From the NCBI GenBank assembly GCA_947044365.1, contig OX345638.1, positions 1,405,201 to 1,469,200 on the forward strand: a DNA stretch of 64,000 bases, given 5' to 3'. The DNA comes from Petrosia ficiformis (lineage: Eukaryota > Porifera > Demospongiae > Haplosclerida > Petrosiidae). Made by a program: the position numbers and the translations under genes. Below the pieces are notes generated by a model that was not told the origin of the DNA, ran no database searches, and was given only the letters and a program-made list of their open reading frames with translations. Within the stretch, counting starts at the first letter, position 1. Each line of letters opens with the position of its first letter. Shown piece by piece: positions 34,701 through 46,668 of this stretch.

Positions 34701-37288
34701 CTATTAATTATTAATATTTCTTTCATTTATTAAGGTACTACTCACCAACAATCCTAAAAATGGCAGGAGCTTCTGATAATCACATTGCTATCGGACTCAG
34801 TGCTGTCATAGCATTCGGTAACTTCATTTTCACGTTACTAGGAATCTATTTCGTTGAGAAGTCTGGTCGACGAAAACTTATACTAGCAAGTCTCGCTGGT
34901 GTGATTTTCAGCTTGCTGGTTTTATCTATCGCATTCTATTTCACTAATAGTACAACACAGAGTGCTTGCCCAACAGATAAATGTCTACAGGATAACTGTA
35001 ATGATTGCGTCATTGAAGATAACTGTTTCTATTGTCTATTCCCATTTAATGGAACTTACAGAGAAACTGGTACACTGGTTTTTGTATTAGTCGTGACTGG
35101 ACAGACAGGTTTGAGGAACGTAGTGATTCTTGCTGGGTCCCAGATGCAATCCTTCATTTAGACCGATACAATTCATCATGTGCTAACACATCTTATACAT
35201 TATCAGATTCATTTGGTCCTCCAAATTCCTCATATTATTATGGTGTGCGTTACTCGTCATGTCCAAATCAGTTTCAATGGCTTGCTCTCATTGCTATGGT
35301 CATGTATATTGTATCATTTTCACCAGGTAGTTCATGTTTGAAAAGTAATAGTGTTGTTTTTAAAGTTCATTCATGTTCACTATGACCTCAAAGAGATGTT
35401 CATTACTTTAGTTTGGATTGGCCAACAACATTTTACCTGTACCGTTGTAATTATCCTTCCCGTTCTTTTTTGTGTATGTCAAATTTCAATCCATTGCTTC
35501 ATTATTGAGTTACAGTATAATCATGTATTAACCTTATGACATGAAACTATACGCTATAGTACATATAAAGTAATCTCATCCTAAATCTGAGGTCATTGTG
35601 AATGTGAACAGACTATGATAATAATGACCACTTTTATATTGTTTGAGAGCTCCTTGAACGATGACCTTGTTGAGATATGAGGACTTTATTAGATGTTTGA
35701 CAGAATGAGCCACAGCATTTTGTCTTTATGGCATTCTTCGGGTGAAGTAATTTAGTTATAGTTTAGCTAAAAGTCACAATGCCTTACTAAAAAGGGTTTT
35801 ATATACACATGTATAGATATAGTTAACTAAAACAACACTAGTTTCAAGATACTCCAAAAGGCAGTATTAGACGTTATTCATAGCAAAATTATTAATAGTC
35901 AAAGTTTTAAAAATATTTTTAAGTACCCTGAGTAGAAAATAGCACATGACATCAGCCATTTCTATACAAACATTAGTTTGGCCTGTGGAATTTAGGTTGG
36001 TTGCAATTTGTCCATTCAAAATTTCATATTTCAAGTGGTTGTTTCAATGAAACACTGATAGCACACTTTATTACGCATGTCATGGACACTACTAGGGTGA
36101 AGCCAATAAAGGTCTCAATTAAATAATGCACTTGGTTCACCTGTGCAATGTGTAATTTCGACCTTTATAACCTCAATCCTCCCTTGTGCCTCATTAACAC
36201 ACTGCAAAAGGTGTTAAACATGTAGTTTTGGTATGGATCTCCCCTTGTAATACCACCCACATATTTAAACGAATTATTCTGTTTAAATATATGGAACCCT
36301 CTGCAATGTGTGAATTTCACACATTTGTCACATTGTAAAGTGTTGCATTCAGATTAAAGACTATGGATCTGGATTTGTGGTTGGTCATATGATTTAAATT
36401 GGTTATAAACACCTCGTTACCACACTATTTGTAAACTTTGGGCTTTCTTTAGTTCCTGTATTCAGTGGTGTTTAACTTTTATAGTGCATAAGATAGCTTT
36501 TGCTGAGCCACATTTTGCCAACCAAATCTGCATTTGGGTGGACAAATATGGGTCAGGATCCAGTTCCATGGTCAGAGACTCAACACATTTATGGGTTCAT
36601 ACAGCTAGGTCTGGGTCCAGTTCTATGGTCACAAACTCAACACATTGATTAATGTATTATCACATGTTCATACAATGTACATACATACAGGTCTGGGTCC
36701 AGTTCTATGGTCACAGACTCAACACATTGATTAATGTATTATCACACGTTCATACAATGTACATACATACAGGTCTGGGTCCAGTTCTATGGTCACAGAC
36801 TCAACACATTGATTAATGTATTATCACACGTTCATACAATGTACATACATACAGGTCTGGGTCCAGTTCTATGGTCACAGACTCAACACATTGATTAATG
36901 TATTATCACATGTTCATACATACACACAGGTCTGGGTCCAGTTCCATGGACTGTTAATGCTGAAATATACCCAAACTGGGCCCGGAGTGTTGGAAATTCT
37001 GTATCCACTACTACTAACTGGACCAGTAATTTGATTGTTTCTCTAACATTTCTCCATCTCACAAGATATTTGACTCGTTATGGTGCTTTTGGATTGTACA
37101 TGTTTCTTGGTATATGTGGATGGTTTTTCATTTTCCTGTTGCTACCAGAAACCAAGGGGCGGGATTTAGAGAAAATCGAAGAATTATTCAAAAACCCTCT
37201 TTGTCCTCCTCCTGGTATCTCTCGAACTGTGTACTCAAGACTCACAGTATCTGATCGCCATGACGATAGACCTCATTCAGTAAATTAA
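31732..37288 (+). CDS. SLC2A13: Proton/myo-inositol cotransporter, SLC2A13 type, with two frame breaks
   Basis: Six exons: 31732-32202, 32724-33007, 33207-33300, 33671-33782, 34735-35326, 36930-37288; phases 1,0,1,2,1 agree at every junction. Major facilitator protein: acidic N-terminus, [15 protein letters not shown] (TM1), [45 protein letters not shown], a Cys-rich extracellular loop ([20 protein letters not shown]) typical of this subfamily, [11 protein letters not shown] and LPETKG. Imports myo-inositol with protons. Start: first in-frame ATG (MESFVKW). Two single-base frame breaks, in the T7 run 32104-32110 and near the T5 run 35079-35083; each is cured by one extra T, and the downstream exon phase confirms the loss of one base. 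Sequence error or early decay; otherwise intact. Confidence 0.9.
32268..32622. repeat. (TACA)n array in SLC2A13 intron 1
   Basis: About 350 bases of TACA with a few TACG, TAAATA and TGTA interruptions. Shorter (GGAC/GGAT)n and (TACA)n runs lie in the next introns at 33037-33120 and 33544-33585. Confidence 0.95.
33345..33475. repeat. Fragment of AAGCTTATCAAAAACACT element
   Basis: One half of the element at 50165-50402 (CAAAGAGAGAACTGTTCAG, CCATATAAGCTTATC) inside SLC2A13 intron 3. Confidence 0.6.
34257..34638. mobile_element. TIR element with three internal 68-base repeats
   Basis: Ends ATTCATGATGACCTC and GGTCATGGTGAATGTGAA. Internal CTGTAACTCAATAACTTATA units in tandem. In SLC2A13 intron 4. 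Confidence 0.75.
35366..35610. mobile_element. TIR element with a single internal unit
   Basis: Ends TTCATTCATGTTCACTATGA and GAGGTCATTGTGAATGTGAA; the 68-base unit occurs once. Inverted relative to 34257-34638. In SLC2A13 intron 5. Confidence 0.75.
35611..36600. other. SLC2A13 intron 5, no gene
   Basis: A short CTTTTAGTAAGGCATT-type repeat fragment near 35755-35840 (also at 41160-41300, 52480, 58130). Otherwise unclassified; no exon with conserved reading is visible. Confidence 0.5.
36600..36929 (+). repeat. 82-base tandem repeat copying the exon 6 splice acceptor
   Basis: Four units carry AG-GTCTGGGTCCAGTTCTATGG starting at 36609, 36691, 36773 and 36855, at exact 82-base spacing. The real exon starts at 36930 with the same bases but GTTCCATGGACTG. 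Using an upstream unit would give [14 protein letters not shown] and a stop. Confidence 0.9.
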
Positions 37289-38363
37289 TTATATTCACTA
37301 TATTTTTTATACAATTCATCACATCACATAGATCACACACAATGTAATGTACTACTAGTGAAGGGGCTGGCTCGCAGGACTAGTAATGTACATGCAATAG
37401 GCGGATCCATTGTCAGAATGTCTAACAAATCCCAAACTGTCTATAATTTATATCCTATATATAATTATAAGTATGTATAATTGTACAGCTGTACATCATC
37501 CACTTGATATTGTAAGCATCCCGGAGCCTAGCTAGTCGGCATGATACTAACATACAGAAGGTTACTGGAGGTATAATGAAAGTCAACCGTGTCCTATCTC
37601 AAGACAAACCGCTTCCATATAACCCTATGTACGTATACGCATTACTCAAGTAACTACATTGTTATAAAGCAAAAGATAAAGTAGTTGTACTTATGTAGGG
37701 TTATTAAGTGGGTTTGTAACAGTTTGTTTAATCATGATCATAGATAACAGACTGTATTAGGATAGTATAGTGGCTATATTACACATTCAAAATAGTAGTA
37801 CAATAATTTCATGCTTGAGTGAGAACAAATACCGATATAACTCTAACAATGTCAGTACTCCTAACATAATAACATACACATGTACGTCTTATACCATATG
37901 AGACTATATAATAACATTATTTCGTGAAGAAACAACCCCATTAGCTATGGTTTAATTTTGTTGTATTCTATAATCACATGATATATATTTGATTCAAAAG
38001 TCTCATTGCCAAATACATAGTTCAAGTACATACGTACATACGTATTCAGTGGATACAGACATAAATGCTACGACTAATATTATAGGACATTAATAAACAA
38101 ATTGGCTGTAGGTACAAAAAGAAAAATATTCTTGTAACTCTCTTGTCTCAAAAATTGATACACATTTCGTACAATTAAGTTAATAAATTAATTGACAAGA
38201 ATCGGAAAGAAACAAAAAAAACCCAGACAGACAGGTTCATACGAGTTACTATAACTTTTAAGCCATATTTTTATAAAACAGCCAAAATGTAGAATTAAAA
38301 TGTTACTACACATACACGCACACACACACATTTTTCAGATAATATTTTTTTTACATATGGGCA
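37289..38363. other. Convergent intergenic region
   Basis: Between the 3' ends of SLC2A13 and the TSC22 gene. A hairpin-family remnant lies at 37590-37740 (CTTCCATATAACCCTATG, TACTTATGTAGGGTTAT). No gene seen. Confidence 0.5.
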
Positions 38364-39660
38364 TTAATTAGAAGGGTATTGATCCAATTCAAGTTGTTTT
38401 TGTTCTAACTGCGATTCGAGGTTCAAAATTCTTTCCTTCAGGATTTTATTTTCTTGTAATAATTTACTGCGTTCTTCTAATATTGATTGGTACGATGAAC
38501 TGTGCATAAATAGAGTAAACTGCTCTCTTAAGTGACCCTATGAAGTGAGAGAGAGATGATTGGATAAAGAAATACGTACGTATACATGTATGTGACATAT
38601 CGTATCAAAGAGTGGCTTAGAGGATGGAGTGATGCATAACTATACATCATGTATATATAATTACATATATATATTATAGTACATACATATAGTACGTACA
38701 TACATACATACATACATACATGTACATACATGTACTGTGATGTACATATAGTACATACATACATATATACATGTACATACGTAGTTACATACATATAGTA
38801 TATATAGTACATACATACATACATACATGTACATACATGTACATAGTTACATACATACATGCATACATGCATACATACATGCATACATACGTGTCCAATT
38901 GTACATACCTATAAATACATACATAATACCTGTACATACATACATATAAGTACAAGCATACTACATATATATTTATATACATACATACATACATACATAC
39001 AGTCATACATACACATATACATACATACATACATACATGTACATTCATACATACATACATATGCATGTACATACATGTACATGCATACATACATACATGT
39101 ACAAGCATACATACATTGTACATACATACATAAATACATGTACATGTGCAAATGTACATATAATTAATTATATGCATGCATGAAACACACTATAGAACAA
39201 TACAAAATATATTAATAGTACACTACTGAACAAAAAATGATGATTTATAAATTGTTTAGTTTACTATATCAACATGAGAAGATTTTAACATAAACATGTA
39301 ATAGATATCACAGTAATGAAACATATGTCCAGTTGAAATGTTATTCTCTCTTAAATGATTACATATGTACACACAAAGATACATTATATATATATATATA
39401 TTGACATCATCCCTTTGATGTGGTGAGTTCTATATATTGTATATAGACCTTCCATGTGCACACTATGCAGAAGATGTCACCATCATACAATATAATATAT
39501 TGTATACAGTACGCTAATAGGTGCTATATACTGCATATAGGACACAAACTCAGGTCCTATATTATGTATATACATGTAGGACCTACAGTATTACTATTAG
39601 CATACTATACATTATTATACATATAATTTATATATAATATATATATATATATATACATAT

Positions 39661-39698
<38 letters not shown>

Positions 39699-42600
39699 AT
39701 ACATGTATGCATATTACATACATACATACATGAATATGAAGAAAATTATATACATACATAAGTACGTACATTATGGTACATACATAATTTACATACACAC
39801 ACATATGTACATGCATGCATACGTACTATACATACATACATACATACATACATACATACATACATACATACATACTATACATACATACATATATACATAC
39901 ATACTTACAATACATGTACACACACACACACACAGTACATACATATAGTATAATATACATTGTGTATGTATAATACATACATGTAGATGTACATACATAT
40001 ATCCATACATACATACATACATAACATACATACATACATACATATGTGCATACATACATATGTATATACATACATGTATACATATATACATACATACATA
40101 CATACATACATACATACATACATACATACAAACATACACATACAATATGTCATACATGTACATGTATATTATAAATTATATATATTTCTTTTGTGTATTT
40201 TTATACATATGTTACAATATAATTACCATGGCATCCTCTAATGTTTGTTGGTGTTCTTCTACACCTCCTATCTCTTGTAAACTCCTAAAATCAAAACAAC
40301 ACAAATCATAGCTGTACATATCATAATAAATACAACCTAATTAATCAGGATTGTGGCATATAATTTCAAACAGATGCTGACCTCTAAATACTCTGTATTC
40401 AGCCATTTTTGTACAAGAAGCCAATGAAATGTGGTATCCACGACAACCAGTTAATGCTCCCCCTAGATATCAAATTTAATTGGCTTCTGGTACAAAATGG
40501 CCGAATAGGCACATTAAAAAGAAGAGTTAATCTAAAATTATTATTTGCCTCAAGTGTTGTTTTCTAAAAATGATTGGGTCACAAATATGGAACTATCTTT
40601 CTTTGTTTATATCCCTATATTTGCTTTCCACGGGGTTGAATCTATATATATATATATATGTTTGTATCACTTGCGCGACTTTGCATTGTATACGTAGTTA
40701 AGGAAGTTGTGTCATTCCCGGGGGCTCGACAATTAATGGGCGTGCCGCATAAAAGAACGCGCGTTTGAGCTACAGACCAGCCAGGAAGGACATAAAACTG
40801 CTAATCACTGTTGTATATAGCAGAGAAACAGTATAAATATTATGCAAGAATCTTTAACAAATAAGTATAAGTTGTTGAGTTTCAGACACGAGGAAGTCAT
40901 CATTTAGAACCTTGTAGGAGTACTTCAGTCAGTTCATCAAAGATCTGTGTATTTAGACTCCAATCAGGCTTACACTTACTTCTTCAGGCCCCAACTTTCG
41001 AAAGGTAGAGACACTAGTGCCATCAGCAATGCTTAATACATAGTCATCACAAAGCAAATATAGGGATGTTTTTTCTCTATATAGACTTGTTATAATTATG
41101 GTTATTCTGAATGTAATATACTATAATATTATAATGTACATGTATGCCTGTATGCCTGTATGAGTGTTGGCTATAACTACTAAAACCCCTTTTAGTAAGG
41201 CATTATGACTTTTAGTCAACTAAAACTAAACCCCTTTTAGTAAGGTTTTTAGTTAACTAAAACTAAACCCCTTTTAGTAAGGCATTATGACTTTTAGTTA
41301 ACTAAACTAAAATATGATAAACTAGTCATACTACAACTACACATGTATAACTAAATGTGGTCATAATTTTTATACTAAAACAACACTAGCCACTCTGTGT
41401 GAGATGTATATTGTATATATATATACATATACATGCATGTACATAGTACATACACCACTAATTAGTACTAGTACACTATACAATATAAAACATATCATTA
41501 TAATAAGTAAAGGAATGCAAACTGTTAGAATGTGGTTTGGCCCAAATAATACTATTTTGTACAATGAAAAGAATATCGTTATCAATAATTTTTGTATCCT
41601 AAATATTCATTGCTGAGTAGTTTCATTCTTGTGCTGTATGAAACCTAACTGTAGGGGCATCCCTGTGATTGTTTGTATGAAACCTAACTGTAGGGGCATC
41701 CCTGTGATTGTTTCCCCATGGGTTCAAACTAAAGGTTATTCACATTCCCAGAAAAATGTTCATAACTTTAGTTTGGAAGGACCAGAAACGTTTTTACGTA
41801 CACCATTCCATATAATTATCCTTCCCATTCTTTTTTGTGTACATGTATATCAAATTTCAATCCATTGCTTCATTATTGAGTTACAGTATAACCATGTATT
41901 AACCTTATGATATTAAACTATACACTATAGTACATATAAGTTATTGAATTACAGTATAATCATGTATTAACCTTATGATATTAAACTATACACTATATTA
42001 CATATAAGTAATTGAGTTACAGTATAATCATGTATTAACCTTATGACATTAAACTATACACTATATTACATATAGTTACAGTATATAACCTTATGACATT
42101 AAACTATAAACTCATAACATCCTAATTTTGATGTCATAGTAAATGATGTCATAGTAAATGCAATTAGGCCTTTGATGTGGTCATGCTATTGCCACCCTCC
42201 TTTCTCTAAGCTCTGGGTAAAAACTTCCTTTATAATGTAAATATTTATGAACTCATTTTAAGAATCAAATATTTCGAAGAACATACATGCAATATTGAAT
42301 TGGTATAAGATATCAGGTGAAATACCTTATCCGTATTGAAGATGGCTGAACAATGAGTATACAAAGTTTTTTTATTGTGTTATACTAATGTGTACAGTTT
42401 TCTAGCCAGAAATCACTGTGGGATATGTGTACAGACAGCATGGCATGAAATATTTGTGGTTCATTAATATAATTATTAATATTATACTACAGAAATTAAA
42501 ATCTTCAAGTATTTCCCTGGTGTAGTAAACAATGATAATATAGACGGATTCATGTACTGTTCAATAGATTTACTATAAGCAGGCCTGACAGTGCATTGAA

Positions 42601-44398
42601 ATGGTGGTGGTGGTTTGGGTGTATGGGCGGGGATATCCCTCCTAACTTTAGTTCCCCCACTAGAAGACTTCTGGGGTCCCAGCACCCCCAGACCCCCAGG
42701 AGCAGTGCACCTCATATGATTGAATTTTTCATAACAAAAAATCGAGTATGAAAACATGATGTTGGTGGTGGTGGCAGAGTGGGGTGGTGCTAGCTACATA
42801 TACATACACTTCAACCAAAGCAAGTGGGTTCTTAATGGGTTCTTAGACTTGGTGGTGGCAGAGTGGGGTGGTGCTAGCTACATCTACATACACTTCAATC
42901 AAAGCAAGTGGGTTCTTAATGGGTTCTTAGACTTGGTGGTGGCAGAGTGGGGTGGTGCTAGCTACATATACATACACTTCAACCAAAGCCAGTGGGTTCT
43001 TAGACTTGATTTAAGTCTATCAAGAACACTAAATGTGCTCTTTTGGTGTGCATGTAAGTTATGGCATAAACGTTAATTATTAACATTACTAACTATTAAT
43101 TAATAACTATTACATACATGTAATAAAAAAATGAGTTCATGTGGCAATAAAGGTGATTGCCTGTAGGCAGGGAATTGAAGTTTGTATTAATACTAATGGC
43201 TGTTGCTAACTAAAGGCCATGGAGATGAATCTATTTACACATGTACATGTATGTGTTATTTTAGAGGCCTCAGTCAATTAACAACATTACTAAAAGGTGT
43301 TGCTAAACAAAGAGTAACCCTATGACTGGTTTCATGGAGACGAATCTATTTACATGTACATGCTATTTTAGAGGGTCCAGTCATCAATTAATGGGTATAA
43401 AACAAATGTTAGCATGAAGAATGCACTAATAAAGAGTTCACTTGGACATGCAGCAAATAACTGTTCTATATAGTTGAAAGAACAATCGGAGAACATATAC
43501 AATGTGTTAAAAGTAGGATTTGTACAGTTACCACAAAATGAGCATTAGGATTTTTATGGCCAGCAGGGCCATCCCTATAAATGCTTTCCACATCCTTGTA
43601 TCACTTATGCAAGTATGTGTTGTATACATAAGTAAAGAAGTTGGATCATTCCGGGGGGTTGGTCAATTAAAGGGCGTGGCACATAATAGAACAGGTGCCC
43701 GAGCTCTATAGTCAAGCAGGAAGAAAGTAAGTTGCTTGTAGCTTACATAGAAACCGGAACTAATAGCTAGCTATTCTACCTGAAATATATTCCTAAATTT
43801 CTAAGATCCTTTAAAAGGTAAGGAATGTACATGTGTTTCAGGCATGATAAAGTCAGCCATGATTACTGAATGCTGGTCACCACAAAGCAATCATAAAGAT
43901 ACTTTTTCTCTATATATCTTGTTTTTTTTTTCATAGTGTTTCATTAGTAGAATACCACCGGAAATGAATTCAAAATATGAATTCAAAATATGCAGGTGTG
44001 TGTGTGTGTGTGCATGACATTGTATGTACTGTATCTACATGTACGTATATGCATGTAAACTACATTTATGTACTGTATGTATGCATGGTGTATGTATGAT
44101 TTGTATCTACATGTACATGTATGTAAAGTTTGTAAACTACATGTATGTATGTATTATATCTACATATCTACATGTATGTTAGTTAATATCAATGTATGCA
44201 TGGTACATGTACATGTATATGTATGATTAATAATGATTTGTATCTATTGTACGTATGTATGTATGTACGTAAAGTTTGTTAACTATATGTATGTATGTAT
44301 TATATCTACATATGTATGTTTATGTATGTATGCTAGTTAATATCAATGTATGCATGGTATATGTATGATTTGTATCTATATGTATGATGTACGTATGC

Positions 44399-44435
<37 letters not shown>

Positions 44436-46668
44436 GTATGTATGTATGTAAAGTTTGTAAACTATATGTATGTATGTATGTTCATGTATGTATGTTAGTT
44501 AATATCAATGTATGTATTATAGATAATGTGTATGCTGAATATTATTATATAAATATAATGGTATATAAACATAATTTATTAAATGATTTTAGTCTCAAGT
44601 GTATAATTAAGGTATTACTATAAATTACTTGTGACAACTATTGGGTTAGTACTAGTTAAAACACACTATACTGTGTGGTTATGCATTTTAATGTGACATG
44701 AGAGGAGGGGCAATAAAAGATGAGTTCTACATACAAGACCAAAGGTGAGTGCATAATGTAAAGAGACCTTTATTGATCTTACCAAGTGCTTGCTATACAA
44801 TGCATGGTCAAGTGTGTTTTAGATGTATTCTTAATCTTGTCAACTACTTGTTCTTGGAACAGATATTTTAGTAGAGGTGTGTAAAGTGGTAATAAGTAGG
44901 TTACTGCCAGTGGTGTGGAAACAGCCAGTTATAAGGACATTATCCGATAAATTTAGTGAATGCCTGATAAATTGAAACTGAACTGTATATACAAGGTATA
45001 TCGGCAGCAGGTGAAAATAGGTCAAAATGTCTGTTAGTCAGCTAAACATTTCCGCACCTGATTACTGCTCAATTACATGATACATTTACAGTAATTTGAT
45101 TGGCCATATATGTCACATGATCAGTAATAACTTGTGGTTAAGGATGACTAAAAATCTATAAAAAGCATTGCGTAACAACATGACCATCTAGGAACAACTC
45201 CAGTACATTGTTCATCCATTTTGTATGGAAGCCAATAAAATTTGATAAACAGGAAGAGTGATCGGCTTATTGGGATATGACCTAGAACCATTAATTAGAG
45301 TATATATGGTACTATTCTAGGTAGTATGATTAGGGGTGGGGTTACTATATAGTATATACATACATGTATGTAGTACAGTACCATATATATTCTAATTATT
45401 TCATGCTAAGTTAGTACTGGTTTGTTAGTTACAGAATTATTTCTGCTCTGGTACAAAATGACAAAAAAGCGAGTGATTAAAAGTGACCATTTACTAAGTG
45501 CTGAGTTCCAGGGATATGGAACATTGAGCCCTAGTTCAGTTTCAGGACATTCATTGGACAATGTCTTGTATGATTGGTTGTTTCCACACCACTGAAACCA
45601 CATGGTGGTAGTCACATATAGATATAACAACATAGTACTTATTATAGGAACTTACCCTTTTGAGCACACCTCACAGCTACACTGAGGAACCCTCTCTGTA
45701 GTAGTAGAGGGGGCATAAGAGGTTGGGATATCTGGAGTCTGCATTGGAACACTCACAACAGATTCCATATCAATGTCTCTATTTATGATTTCTCTATCAC
45801 CTTCATCGTCGACTGATTTTATTAGAGAACAGGTACTAGTGGTAGGTGATAACGGTTGATTGGGGTCAGTTATAATGGATGATTTGTCCGATAATGTTCC
45901 TATGTCACGAACTGGTAGATGAGTTTCCATTGGGTTACTTACCTCACTACTACTACGGCTATGGACAAGAGCTTTAGTATCGTGAGAGTTCTCCAATGTT
46001 GCTAATGGTTGTTGTTTGCGAATGATTGATGGAGAAGAATTAGGAATGTCAGGAGTTTTAGAAGTAATTGGCAGAGGTGCCATTTTGGCTTCACTTTCCG
46101 GTCGCTCCTCTGGTTCGTATGTATCTCGGACGACCCATCTTCCACGATGGTATTGATTGACTCTTCTAAATCGACTGGATCCAACTTGAGATGGCCCATT
46201 TGTCAAATCTCTTATATCCTGACCTTTCAGGGAGGGGTTAGAGGGGAGAAGCATGTTTGAATTGGTTATCATGACGATCTGGTTCCCAGTAGGATCCACA
46301 TCATTTTGAATGGATGAGGAGGATTCTGTCATGTGATTTTCTTCGGACTCAACACTACTGTTACTTAAACGAAAATGGGACTTTTCACCTTCGATACTGT
46401 GTTTTAATTCATCGGCATCCTTTGATGTGCTAACTCCACCTCCTTCCAGTTCTTCGTTGTCTATAGGTGCTGTAGAGATACTAGTTATTTCAAAGGCACT
46501 CTTTGTGGTCAATCCATCTTCCAGATTGCGCGAAGAAGGGGACTCTGAACGATGGAATTGTGAAAGTTTAGTAGAAATGGCAGAGGGAGATGTTGGGGTT
46601 CTCTGTTCTGGGGTCGTCATCTTACCCTCAGCTGGATCTAGAAGGAACACTGGGACACAGGGGGGCAT
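38364..46668 (-). CDS. TSC22/bunched-family leucine-zipper protein
   Basis: Three exons: 46668-45656, 40284-40227, 38537-38364; 414 aa; phases 2 and 0 agree. Exon 1 encodes a long Ser/Thr/Pro-rich region with two motifs of the long TSC22 isoforms: KSAFEITSIS (about residue 55) and SSRFRRVN..HRGRWVVRDTYE (about residue 165). Exons 2-3 encode a C-terminal helix (LEDAMGHLREQFTLF) and a leucine zipper (ILEERSKLLQENKILKERIL, then NLESQLEQKQLEL), the position and style of the TSC box, though with weak identity. TSC22 proteins dimerise and regulate transcription and growth signalling. An in-frame ATG at 46620 (MTTPEQR) is an alternative start. Intron 1 is 5.4 kb and repeat-filled. Confidence 0.85.
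38690..39150. repeat. (TACA)n/(TGCA) array in TSC22-gene intron 2
   Basis: Irregular TACA array with many TACATG and TATA interruptions, within the intron 38538-40226. Confidence 0.9.
39400..39611. mobile_element. Pair of TIR elements, second copy
   Basis: Same two neighbours as 21733-21982 (TTGACATCATCCCTTTGATG, GATGTCACCATCATAC; ACGCTAATAGGTGC, ATTAGCATACTATAC), somewhat shortened. Followed by a (TA)n tract to about 39705. Confidence 0.7.
39706..40165. repeat. (TACA)n array
   Basis: Tetranucleotide array with a CA run at 39918-39935, ending 60 bases before TSC22-gene exon 2. Confidence 0.92.
40560..41090. repeat. Dispersed repeat, copies at 43553-43925 and 57099-57330
   Basis: Shared pieces include TGCTTTCCAC, GTTTGTATCACTTGCG, GACAATTAATGGGCGTG and CATAGTCATCACAAAGCAA. 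TSC22-gene intron 1. No coding capacity. Confidence 0.6.
41160..41400. repeat. CCCCTTTTAGTAAGGCATTA repeat
   Basis: The unit TTTTAGTTAACTAAAACTAA with CCCTTTTAGTAAGG occurs three times here and again at 52300-52520 and 58110-58300. Internally palindromic around TTAGTTAACTAA. Confidence 0.6.
41636..42150. mobile_element. 42-base direct repeat and TIR element with four internal units
   Basis: TATGAAACCTAACTGTAGGG is duplicated in tandem at 41637-41711. From 41739 an end-truncated TIR element of the 68-base-repeat family runs to about 42150, with four units. Confidence 0.7.
42200..43550. repeat. Intron DNA with tandem repeats
   Basis: Three units of about 82 bases at 42762-43010 (GGTGGCAGAGTGGGGTGGTG) and a diverged two-copy repeat at 43195-43400 (ATGGAGATGAATCTATTTAC). 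The GC-rich 42595-42715 stretch (CCCAGCACCCCCAGACCCCC) looks transposon-derived. No gene is supported. Confidence 0.6.
43553..43925. repeat. Dispersed repeat, second copy
   Basis: Parallel to 40560-41090: GCTTTCCACATCCTTGTATC, GGTCAATTAAAGGGCGTGGC, CACCACAAAGCAATC. Confidence 0.6.
43990..44520. repeat. (TATG)n/(TG)n irregular array
   Basis: Opposite strand sense to the TACA arrays nearby; contains repeated higher-order blocks (TAAAGTTTGTAAACTA then TATGTATG, TTAGTTAATATCAATGTATG) of about 160 bases. Confidence 0.85.
44880..45605. mobile_element. Two copies of a GTGTGGAAAC element
   Basis: 44915-45060 begins CAGTGGTGTGGAAACAGCCA; 45475-45600 ends TTGTTTCCACACCACTG; a fuller copy with both ends is at 56875-57105. 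Ends are inverted repeats, about 15 bases. Confidence 0.6.

Noticed and set aside
42482..42757. Minus-strand frame with GGLGVLGPQKSSSGGTK
   Set aside because: The Pro/Gly-rich section comes from a GC-rich, repeat-like stretch in a TSC22-gene intron; no start context or domain.
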